A stretch of DNA of 17,845 nucleotides from an uncultured Clostridia bacterium (GTDB lineage: Bacteria > Bacillota > Clostridia > TANB77 > CAG-508): the NCBI GenBank assembly GCA_934141475.1, contig CAKPCG010000032.1, forward strand, positions 1 to 17,845, read 5' to 3'. Position numbers and translations under genes: made by a program. Below are positions 5,663 to 12,118 of the stretch, piece after piece. The stretch's first letter is position 1. Every line of letters starts with the position of its first letter. The notes under the pieces are model-generated. The model was not told the DNA's origin and did no database searches. It was given only the letters and a program-made list of their open reading frames with translations.

Positions 5663-8125
5663 CTATCTTGAAACTTGTTGTTCTTGATTTGTCCTTTGAT
5701 TTTGTAATTGTTTTGTTGCTTGTACCACATTATTTATATCTTGAAGTCCAACATTTTTAGTATCTCTTGTTATTGTTTCTGGAGTAATATCGTATATATT
5801 AGGATTTGTCATTGTATTAACTTTTCTTTGTTCTGCTTGAGTATCAGTTATACAATACCAACCTTTTCTTTTTTCATCATAAATAGCCTCACTTGGAGTT
5901 TTTCCATCTTGTCTTGCAAGAACTCTAGTCAGTGAAATCTGCTGTCTTCTTAATAATGGTATGTCTTTCCTTTGTTTTTCATTAGAAACTTTAATTGAAC
6001 TTCTATTAGTAAGTCCTCTCCTGTAATCTATTTCTTGTTCAACAGAGCCTTGACTTAAATTTCCACTTTTTAAATAATCTTGTGCGTATTGCTTATCAAT
6101 TTCTGCTCTCGTTCTATGATATTTAGGTAAATTACAATTCTTTCTATTTTTTTCAGCCTCATTATGCATTTGTTTTGATTGTTCATTATCTCGAATTTGA
6201 AGCAATATTTTATTTACTTCTGGAATTGATACAAACTTTTCTAAATAATCTATACCTCCATCTATGGTTAAATTGTCAGCTTCTTTTAATAATCTTGCCA
6301 TAGATGGCATTAATTTCCCCATAAACCATTCTGGATCATCTTTGTAATTAGTAGCATTATTATCGAAATCTTCAACAAACTTTCCACTTTTTATACTGTT
6401 TACAACCCTTTTAATATTTTCATTTTCACAATTTGACCTTAATGCATAGGCTGTTCCCTTTTCAGTTGCCTCATAATCTTTGATAAAATCTTTTACCCAT
6501 TGCATTTTTCTTTGATGTGCAAAAATTTTCTTTTGTTGTTGCTCATCCACTTTTGTAGGGTCATAACTTGATACTTTTTGTTCAACATCTGCTAATACTT
6601 GTTTTTTTCCTTCATAGTATTGCTCTAGTCTTTCACAATTTTCCTTTTGAATAGCCCATGGAGATTCTGATTGCATTGTGTCCATTATAAACTTCTTTGG
6701 CGTATAATCTTTTCTTAATTCTCCCATTTGCAAAGCATACTGTTCTACATATTGTTTTGCTGATATTTCTGTCCCATCTTTTAACTTTACTTGTCCGTTT
6801 TGTGATAAATGGCTAAAGAAATATTTTTCTATGAATTGTTCAGCTGACATTTCTCCTTTGCTTTTTCCATCTGGAATTATAAACTTTTGTTGCAATAGTT
6901 TAGGGTCTATTGTTTTTATAAAATCTTCGAATGATAATTGTACTCTTTTTCCGTTTTGTTCTATTTCTATTGTTCCGTTATTAGATGGCATTATAAAGCC
7001 GTAATTTCCAAGTCTTTCTTGGGCAGAAGCCATCTCCGCAGATTTTCCTAGTCTGTCTTCCATTTCACATTGAAAATAATGAGATATTTTTCCAAATAGT
7101 TCTTTACTTTCATCTTTTCCTATTTGTTTTACGATTTCAGCGATTTGCTCTGGTGTACTTTTTTCAATTTGCCTATAAATCAACTCATAATACATCTCTT
7201 GTCCATTTCTTATTAATTTAGCTTTATCTTCATTTGAAAAACCTTGATTTTGTGAAATATCTTGTATCTCTTTTTGCATATTTTTAATTAAATCAATTGC
7301 ACTCTTTTTTGTTCCATCTAAATTATATTCCTTTTGTAATATTGGATATTGTTTTAATATTTCAGTTCTACCTCTTACACATATCAAATCATCTAAGATA
7401 GGTACTGTAACATCATCTCTTTCTTGTAATCCATCACTTTCATAATGTGATTGTCCATCCCAAGAATTTACATTTGCTTTATATCGTGCTATATTAAATT
7501 TTCCTTGTTCAATATTCATTAAATCTGTTATTTCTTTATCAGAAAATCCCATCGTTTCTAAATATTGTCTATATCCAACTTCATTTGCATTATTTTCTAT
7601 TGAGTATGCGTCATAATTTCCTGTTTTTTTATCTCTACTATACCAATCTTTTTCAAGATACCCCGATAATGCAAAATCTCTCGCATATGTTAGTCCATCT
7701 TTACTACTGACATTTGTTCTTGCCATCAAATATTGTCTATGATGTTGTATTTCATGGAATACTGTTTTATACAATGTCTTACAAGCCAATAATCTTTTAT
7801 CAACATCTGGACTTTGTAAATCACTATACAAGCGTGCAATATTATATGTTATGCTAGATTTTCCATCACTATTATGGCATCGCCCTCTAAAAGTTTCTTT
7901 ACTATCATTTATAAATTCTAATCCAAATGTATTTTGGCTATCATCCCTATTAGGTTGATAACTATAACCTAGTTCTTCAATTTCTACTTGAAATATTCTT
8001 GTTATAGAATTTTGCATTTTTTGTAGCAATTTCGTATCATTAAAATCTAATTGATTATTCTTGAAATAATTCATACAAACAGTCATTTCTTTTTTCTGTA
8101 TTGCAATTTTTTCCTCTTTGGTCAT
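5663..8125 (-). CDS. Large HExxH metallopeptidase-like protein with shared C-terminal tail
   Basis: An 820-aa protein with a zinc-peptidase signature, 'FHEIQHHRQY', at residues 123-132 (His124, Glu125, His128) and a candidate third ligand in 'SIENNANEVGYR' (Glu177 or Glu182). The remaining 600 residues are largely helical and highly charged, with no domain I can name. There is no signal peptide or membrane segment, so any export would be non-classical. The last 41 residues (780-820) match the tail of the next gene product at about 26 positions, with at most one gap. The start is secured by AAGGAGG seven bases before the ATG. The catalytic residues appear intact. The family is not one I can name; a toxin or effector peptidase is one reading, and housekeeping proteolysis for the element is another. 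Confidence 0.72.
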   Translation of the reverse strand: MTKEEKIAIQKKEMTVCMNYFKNNQLDFNDTKLLQKMQNSITRIFQVEIEELGYSYQPNRDDSQNTFGLEFINDSKETFRGRCHNSDGKSSITYNIARLYSDLQSPDVDKRLLACKTLYKTVFHEIQHHRQYLMARTNVSSKDGLTYARDFALSGYLEKDWYSRDKKTGNYDAYSIENNANEVGYRQYLETMGFSDKEITDLMNIEQGKFNIARYKANVNSWDGQSHYESDGLQERDDVTVPILDDLICVRGRTEILKQYPILQKEYNLDGTKKSAIDLIKNMQKEIQDISQNQGFSNEDKAKLIRNGQEMYYELIYRQIEKSTPEQIAEIVKQIGKDESKELFGKISHYFQCEMEDRLGKSAEMASAQERLGNYGFIMPSNNGTIEIEQNGKRVQLSFEDFIKTIDPKLLQQKFIIPDGKSKGEMSAEQFIEKYFFSHLSQNGQVKLKDGTEISAKQYVEQYALQMGELRKDYTPKKFIMDTMQSESPWAIQKENCERLEQYYEGKKQVLADVEQKVSSYDPTKVDEQQQKKIFAHQRKMQWVKDFIKDYEATEKGTAYALRSNCENENIKRVVNSIKSGKFVEDFDNNATNYKDDPEWFMGKLMPSMARLLKEADNLTIDGGIDYLEKFVSIPEVNKILLQIRDNEQSKQMHNEAEKNRKNCNLPKYHRTRAEIDKQYAQDYLKSGNLSQGSVEQEIDYRRGLTNRSSIKVSNEKQRKDIPLLRRQQISLTRVLARQDGKTPSEAIYDEKRKGWYCITDTQAEQRKVNTMTNPNIYDITPETITRDTKNVGLQDINNVVQATKQLQNQRTNQEQQVSR

Positions 8126-8135
8126 ATTATCCTCC

Positions 8136-8276
8136 TTACCTTTCTTCCATTTCTGTATCTTCTTTTGTAATAACCTTATTATAGACTTCTTCTATTATTT
8201 CATCACTTTTATCATTTTCTTGAATTTTTTTTAATCTTAAATATTCTCTCATTTGCTCTGTTCTGTTTTCTTCCAT
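8136..8276 (-). CDS. Small acidic protein, 46 aa
   Basis: A short frame beginning MEENRTEQMREYLRLKK and ending TEMEER, almost wholly charged and predicted helical. It lies between the 154-aa and 820-aa genes on the same strand, and its stop codon overlaps the Shine-Dalgarno of the 820-aa gene, a pattern typical of translational coupling. A GGAG lies 10 nt upstream, a little far. A second ATG four bases earlier opens only a 22-codon frame. Its function is unknown. As the small partner of a peptidase gene it might be an inhibitor, chaperone or antitoxin, but that is inference. Confidence 0.55.
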   Translation of the reverse strand: MEENRTEQMREYLRLKKIQENDKSDEIIEEVYNKVITKEDTEMEER

Positions 8277-8290
8277 TCATTTCACACTCC

Positions 8291-8755
8291 TTAATTGTTC
8301 TTTTTAAAGAAATTCATAATCTTATTCAGAATTTTCTTGAATATATTTTGCTCTTTATATTCAATAAGTTGTGTATTCTCTTGTTTGATTTCATTATCTT
8401 CAACTATTTGTTCCTTTTTCTTGAATAAATTATCTGGATTGTATTTTTCTCTTAATTCTTCTTCTTTTCTTTTATCATTTTCAGCATAAAGTGCTATTAA
8501 CTCTTTCTTCTCATTTTCATTTTCACACCAATAATTAAGGTTTAGCATTGCTAAAATTGATAAAGTTTTTTTCTGCAAGTTTTGTTCATCTAATGGTATA
8601 GTTGGCTTTATATTTGGTTTATACTCTTTCTCTTTTTCTTCTTTAAATAACTCCAATAATTTTAAAGGTATCATATCTACATATTTCTGTTCCATAAAAG
8701 ATAAAATTTCATATACCTCTGCATAAGCAATTGATAACTCATTTTTGTTTTCCAT
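8291..8755 (-). CDS. Hypothetical 154-aa charged protein, first gene of operon
   Basis: A soluble, charged protein: MENKNELSIAYAEVYEILS at the N-terminus, a central 'TLSILAMLNLNYWCENE' helix, 'EELREKYNPDNLFKKK' near residue 105-118, and a short lysine-rich amphipathic C-terminus (residues 139-154). I believe related proteins are widespread in uncultured gut clostridia, but I know no function. It is the first gene after the operon promoter at 8793-8821, followed by the 46-aa gene after 14 bp. The ribosome binding site is modest (GGAG 8-9 bases before the ATG). Confidence 0.75.
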   Translation of the reverse strand: MENKNELSIAYAEVYEILSFMEQKYVDMIPLKLLELFKEEKEKEYKPNIKPTIPLDEQNLQKKTLSILAMLNLNYWCENENEKKELIALYAENDKRKEEELREKYNPDNLFKKKEQIVEDNEIKQENTQLIEYKEQNIFKKILNKIMNFFKKNN

Positions 8756-8782
8756 ATAATTTCTCCATTTTCAATTATTTTT

Positions 8783-8810
8783 AACTAAATCTATTATAAC
8801 TTATTTAGTT
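8783..8810. promoter_or_regulatory. Inverted repeat over the operon -10 box (candidate operator)
   Basis: AACTAAAT (8783-8790) and ATTTAGTT (8803-8810) form a perfect 8-bp inverted repeat with a 12-bp gap that brackets the TATAAT of the minus-strand operon. A binding site for the divergent XRE repressor is the simplest reading. Confidence 0.5.
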
Positions 8811-8821
8811 TTTTTTATCAA
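8793..8821 (-). promoter_or_regulatory. Promoter of the 154/46/820/332-aa operon
   Basis: TTGATA (8821-8816) and TATAAT (8798-8793) on the minus strand are spaced by 17 bp, near consensus. About 35 nt of leader precede the first ATG. The -10 box lies within an inverted repeat, suggesting repression. Confidence 0.7.
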
Positions 8822-8847
8822 TAGATTTTATCTATTTTTATTTAGAT

Positions 8848-8880
8848 ATAACTTAACAAGTTTTAGTGGTATTAAGTTAT
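8848..8880. promoter_or_regulatory. Second inverted repeat in the divergent control region
   Basis: ATAACTTAA (8848-8856) and TTAAGTTAT (8872-8880) are perfect 9-bp inverted repeats, 15 bp apart. They sit upstream of a TATAAT at 8895-8900 that points toward the XRE gene, and the right arm covers its -35 position. Autoregulation is likely. Confidence 0.5.
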
Positions 8881-8954
8881 TTATATTTTATCTTTATAAT
8901 TTATATATAAATAATTTTTATATTATTAAAGTAATATAAAAGAAGGAGGAACTT

Positions 8955-9218
8955 ATGACTTCTATGGAATTAGTTGGACTTAATACAAAATGGTATAGAT
9001 ATCAAAACAATTTAACCCAAGAACAATATGCAAATAAAACAAAATTTAAAATGGCTTATATTAGCATTATTGAAACTGGTAATGCTAATTTAACTTGTAA
9101 AAATATAGATTTTATAGCTAATTCATTTAATATAAAACCCGAATTATTATTTAATGAAAAAACTGCTAAACTTGCTCAAAAACTACCTGTTAGAGTTGAT
9201 ATGTATAAGAGGAAATAA
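8955..9218 (+). CDS. XRE/Cro-CI-type repressor, 87 aa
   Basis: A single HTH_3 domain fills the protein: 'LNTKWYRYQNNLTQEQYANKTKFKMAYISIIETGNANLT' contains the helix-turn-helix (about residues 20-47), followed by the 'IDFIANSFNIKPELLF' third/fourth helices typical of the family. A short basic tail follows. AGGAGG lies seven bases before the ATG. It is divergent from the operon that runs to 4653, and the shared intergenic region carries palindromes, so it is the likely local repressor for that operon and itself. It has no extra sensor domain, so any inducing signal must come from elsewhere. Confidence 0.88.
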   Translation: MTSMELVGLNTKWYRYQNNLTQEQYANKTKFKMAYISIIETGNANLTCKNIDFIANSFNIKPELLFNEKTAKLAQKLPVRVDMYKRK

Positions 9219-9243
9219 CTTTTTCAATTTCATTTCCTCTTAT
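9205..9243. terminator. Convergent terminator hairpin
   Basis: A perfect 12-bp inverted repeat (9205-9216 with 9232-9243) with a 15-nt loop overlaps the stop of the XRE gene and sits just before the end of the relaxase gene. The T tract is weak on the plus side, so efficiency is uncertain, but position favours termination of both genes. Confidence 0.6.
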
Positions 9244-9254
9244 TTTGTTATAAA

Positions 9255-10502
9255 CTACCTTTCTAAATCCCATTCTTTTTCTCTTTCTTCACGTTTTAAT
9301 TGCTTTTGAGGATCAATAAAAGTACGAGTTTCTTTTTGAAAATCTCTAATTAAATTATCTTCTTCAGCAATATCGAATTTTTCACAAATCCAATGTATAA
9401 ATTTATCAAGAGTTTCCCAGAATTTATTTATTATTTTATTCAAATAGTTATTTTCTTTTTCTAATTTACGAATTTTACTTTTATATTGATTTTCTATATC
9501 ATATGTTTTATATTTAAATTCCTTCTCAAGTTCATCTTTTCTATTATTGAATCTTAAATCAAGAGTATTACTCTTTTTCTTATATTCTTTTTCTAAAATT
9601 TTAACTGTATTGTTTAGTTCTTTATTATCAGCAATCATTTTATCTCTTTCATTTTGATATTTTTCTGCTTCTTCAATAGTTTCAGCTTGTTTTGATAATT
9701 CTTTATGCAATGCTACATTATCTTGATATAATTCTTCAATAAGTTTATCTTTAGGCTTTATGATATCATTTAAAATCTTTTCATCTCTGCCAATCATAAC
9801 CTTTTTTATATCTTTTAATTCTGGAACTTCAGGTAATTCTAACTTTATATTTTTTAGAGTTTCTTTTGTTTGTTCAAAATTAGTTATGTTTTTATATTCT
9901 TTTACTGTATAATGTTCTCTGTTAGTTTCTTCTTTTGGTAATCCTCTTTTTAAATCAAATCTGTTTGATACCATATATTCAAAAAAAGCATTTTGCAACT
10001 GTCTATAACTATCTTTTGCTTTCCAAAATTCACTACAAGCAAGTTTTTCAATAGGTTTTCCCTTTTTATCTGTTGTATGAACTACAGGCAAAAAAAGTAA
10101 GTGCATATGAGGAGACCTCTCATCATAATGCACTTTTGCAGATAAAATATATTGTTCACCTAAATCTTTATATTCACTTACAAATTTATATGCTGTTTCA
10201 AAATACCTTTTTGTTTCATCTTCTCCTATTCTTTTAAAGAAATCATTATCTGATGTTATTACATATTCACATACAATATTGCTTACTGTTTTTATTTGTC
10301 CTTTCAAATTATATTTTTCTCTTATTTTATCAAATTGTTTTTCATAATTAAATTCTGGTTCTTTTAATGCATAATTTAAATATGATTTTGTTTTATCTAT
10401 ATCCTTATTTGAATAATTTTTATTCTTCCTTTCATTATGGCGATATACTGCCTTCAAATTTTCTCTTTTGTATTTTGCATTTCTTATTATTGCATAACTC
10501 AT
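9255..10502 (-). CDS. mobV: MobV/Pre family plasmid mobilization relaxase
   Basis: A 415-aa relaxase that nicks one strand at oriT and guides it during conjugative transfer. Motif I is 'RHNERKNKNYSNKDID' (21-36), and motif III is H125-x-D-E-x2-P-H132-x-H134, the metal-binding HxDE..PHxH signature of the Pre/Mob (MobV) group. Residues about 225-360 form a long coiled coil, as is usual in the family's C-terminal half. The ATG has AGGAGG six bases upstream. The matching oriT lies directly upstream, within about 120 bp. The length is normal for the family and the catalytic motifs are intact. With no type IV secretion genes in the window, transfer would need a helper conjugative element. Confidence 0.95.
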   Translation of the reverse strand: MSYAIIRNAKYKRENLKAVYRHNERKNKNYSNKDIDKTKSYLNYALKEPEFNYEKQFDKIREKYNLKGQIKTVSNIVCEYVITSDNDFFKRIGEDETKRYFETAYKFVSEYKDLGEQYILSAKVHYDERSPHMHLLFLPVVHTTDKKGKPIEKLACSEFWKAKDSYRQLQNAFFEYMVSNRFDLKRGLPKEETNREHYTVKEYKNITNFEQTKETLKNIKLELPEVPELKDIKKVMIGRDEKILNDIIKPKDKLIEELYQDNVALHKELSKQAETIEEAEKYQNERDKMIADNKELNNTVKILEKEYKKKSNTLDLRFNNRKDELEKEFKYKTYDIENQYKSKIRKLEKENNYLNKIINKFWETLDKFIHWICEKFDIAEEDNLIRDFQKETRTFIDPQKQLKREEREKEWDLER

Positions 10503-10567
10503 ATAAAACCTCCTTACTCGTGCTCAATAACACGAATAAATTTTATTTCCCTGCTCTAATTTCAATT

Positions 10568-10644
10568 GTGTTGTAAACACACTACAACACTTTTTTTAGC
10601 TGACTGCTTCAAAAAGTGTTAGTGTGGCAGGGTCAACCCCACAC
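10568..10644 (+). other. Putative oriT of MobV type
   Basis: The sequence TAGTGTG at 10620-10626 matches the conserved nick-region core I recall for MobV origins (for example pMV158). It is preceded by a perfect 10-bp inverted repeat, AACACTTTTT (10586-10595) with AAAAAGTGTT (10611-10620). A second repeat, GTGTTGTA (10568-10575) with TACAACAC (10583-10590), shares an arm with it, so the two hairpins exclude each other. A third short stem, GTGTGG/CCACAC (10622-10644), covers the nick. The location just upstream of the relaxase gene is typical. The exact nick position is inferred. Confidence 0.75.
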
Positions 10645-10838
10645 CCCAAAACCTAAAATTGCTTAATTGCATTTTAGGTTTTTTATAAAAATTTGCTTGT
10701 CGCAATTTTTATAAATACGAGCCAAAAAATAAATTTTTTGACTCACTCACTTTAGCAACTCCCAAGTAGAAACCAGAGGAAGTAAGCTAAAGTGAATTAG
10801 GCGTAATAATCCCTTATTTTAAAAAGGAATTATTACAC

Positions 10839-11048
10839 CTATATAAAAGCAGAAACCATCGGTCGTTCGCCTCGTTTCATAGGTAGTCTAGTAAGTAGCA
10901 TTGCTACTATAATTGCTGATACTAATAAGCATCTTTGTTCATACTTGTCCAAACTTTTTGCAATTATAAATCCACAGCCAAGTTTTGCCACCGAATACTC
11001 TTTTATTATTGTGAGTCTATGTTCTAAAATCTCACTCACGTACTTCAT
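10839..11048 (-). CDS. Doubtful small ORF, 69 aa
   Basis: The frame reads MKYVSEILEHRLTIIKEYSV, then a possible hydrophobic helix 'CLLVSAIIVAMLLTRLP' at about residues 39-55 and a basic 'MKRGERP' end. It has no Shine-Dalgarno, no recognised relatives and base use unlike the neighbouring genes. It could be a small membrane peptide or a chance frame in a noncoding element region. I list it because the stretch is otherwise unexplained. Confidence 0.25.
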   Translation of the reverse strand: MKYVSEILEHRLTIIKEYSVAKLGCGFIIAKSLDKYEQRCLLVSAIIVAMLLTRLPMKRGERPMVSAFI

Positions 11049-11337
11049 ACTAATAGACTGTTAGCATTTATACGAATGTACTTTATAGCATCGGCTCATT
11101 ACACCTATCACTTTTTAAGAGTTTGAGGCATTATCTCTTGCATAAAAAAAGACACCTGTAATTTTTTTAATTACAAATATCTTTTCTATTAAATATTTAA
11201 TTTTCTTTGCCCTCACGTTTTATTTTAAGCAAAATAAAACTACAAGGTAATAAATTATGCCTACCCATAAGAGCAGACACAAATTTTCGCCACTTTTTGT
11301 ATGTTTTTTCGTAGACTTTTTGCCACTTTTTGCATAT

Positions 11338-11577
11338 TTATTTTATAACCAATCCCAACCTAACAACAGGATTTCTGGTACTCAAGAAAACTCCTTTAAT
11401 CTCAATACTTTTTGGAATATATTGTCCTTTATTTCTACCGTTCTTGAGTGTTACATCTTTGTGTACTGTGCTTTTACTTATCCCAAACTTTTTTGCTGCT
11501 CCTCTTACTGTATCTTTTGAATCTATTATATAATGTGCAAGTTCTATTGCACGTTCATCTATTGATATACCTTTCAT
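11338..11577 (-). pseudogene. spoIIID: Decayed spoIIID (sporulation transcription regulator) remnant
   Basis: The first 42 or so residues from the ATG at 11577 are a near-perfect SpoIIID N-terminus: 'DERAIELAHYIIDSKDTVRGAAKKFGISKSTVHKDVT', containing its helix-turn-helix. After 'KDVT' the open frame turns into sequence unlike the family. If one C in CGGTA (complement of about 11438-11439) is removed, the frame continues 'KKVEIKDNIFQKVLRLKEF', which aligns without gaps to the helix after the HTH in SpoIIID. The conserved RHIRGG...K.K.K end is then scrambled and carries stops. SpoIIID is normally about 80-95 aa and acts in the mother cell during sporulation. The ribosome binding site GGGGG is seven bases from ATG 11577; an upstream in-frame ATG at 11592 is less likely. 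Whether an intact copy exists elsewhere cannot be seen. Confidence 0.75.
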
Positions 11578-11590
11578 AAAGCTAACCCCC

Positions 11591-11622
11591 ATATGAATAC
11601 TTTTGTTTAATTGTATTCATAT
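11591..11622. repeat. 10-bp inverted repeat upstream of spoIIID remnant
   Basis: ATATGAATAC (11591-11600) and GTATTCATAT (11613-11622) are perfect inverted arms with a 12-nt loop. On the minus strand the element includes GAATACAAT, similar to the -10 of sporulation sigma-E promoters as I recall them (CATACAAT), so a sigma-E promoter or an operator is possible. The -35 match is poor. Confidence 0.45.
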
Positions 11623-11647
11623 ATAGGTTGTATTATTCTTTGCAATT

Positions 11648-11676
11648 TTGCTTTTTTTATTTTTTTGTGTTATACT
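11648..11676 (+). promoter_or_regulatory. Promoter of the 103-aa gene
   Basis: TTGCTT (11648-11653) and TATACT (11671-11676) with 17-bp spacing point toward the gene starting at 11730, leaving a leader of roughly 45 nt. Confidence 0.6.
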
Positions 11677-11729
11677 TTATGTAGACACAAAATTGTAATT
11701 TTTAATTAACAACTAGGAGGATAATTTCA

Positions 11730-12041
11730 ATGAAAGAAAATTGCAAGAATTTAAGTATTGTAGCTGCCAATTGGTGGGCTACACAAATTCGGTATTCAGA
11801 AGGCAGAAATTTGAAAGGTTTAGACTCTTTTACAGATTCTTTAGCTTCTCAAATTGATAAGTTAGTAAGAGTAAAAGGCTCTCTAATTATCTCAACATAT
11901 TCATCACCAAGCACTTTGCTTGATGAAACTGCATTCAAAGTTGGTTTGGATGCAAAAATTCCACGCGGATATGAGATGAAAATATTATTTAATAATATTT
12001 TTGTTTATAATCCAGAAGGAGTTTTAGTCTCCAACTATTAA
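11730..12041 (+). CDS. Hypothetical 103-aa protein
   Basis: A single-domain protein of unknown function. It has a characteristic N-terminal 'LSIVAANWWATQIRY' with a double Trp, a middle 'FTDSLASQIDKLVRVKGSLIISTYSSPSTLL' region split by a polar loop, and an end 'YNPEGVLVSNY'. I recall similar small proteins with an A.WWA motif in other Firmicutes but know no role. Promoter, AGGAGG ribosome binding site (nine bases before the ATG) and terminator are all clear, so it is a real, separately transcribed gene. No signal peptide or membrane segment is present. Confidence 0.8.
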   Translation: MKENCKNLSIVAANWWATQIRYSEGRNLKGLDSFTDSLASQIDKLVRVKGSLIISTYSSPSTLLDETAFKVGLDAKIPRGYEMKILFNNIFVYNPEGVLVSNY

Positions 12042-12065
12042 GGGGGTACTTTTTGTATCCCCCTT
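12040..12065 (+). terminator. Terminator of the 103-aa gene
   Basis: GGGGG (12042-12046) pairs with CCCCC (12059-12063), extended by AA/TT outside and TAC/GTA inside across one bulge. A T-rich run follows. It overlaps the stop codon. Confidence 0.8.
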
Positions 12066-12092
12066 TACTTTACTTTTAATAAATTATATAAT
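12064..12092 (+). promoter_or_regulatory. Promoter of the FAD dehydrogenase gene
   Basis: TTTACT (12064-12069) and TATAAT (12087-12092) are spaced by 17 bp, just after the preceding terminator and about 27 bp before the ATG. Confidence 0.45.
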
Positions 12093-12118
12093 ATATAAAA
12101 AATATTTTAGGAGCTTTT

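Larger units (their letters stand above)
10503..11337. other. Gene-poor region: oriT followed by serial hairpins
   Basis: No convincing gene is visible here. After the oriT come perfect or near-perfect inverted repeats in immediate succession: 10648-10682 (12-bp arms), 10682-10715 (12-bp arms), 10723-10740 (8-bp arms), 10747-10795 (10-bp arms) and 10799-10838 (about 16 bp, two mismatches). From about 10840 to 11100 the base composition is slightly richer in G+C and there is one doubtful short ORF. At 11289 and 11322 the 11-bp phrase GCCACTTTTTG is repeated directly, 33 bp apart. Confidence 0.7.

Noticed and set aside
11257..11520. Plus-strand ORF of 87 aa across the spoIIID remnant
   Set aside because: It lies opposite the recognisable SpoIIID helix-turn-helix sequence and has no ribosome binding site.
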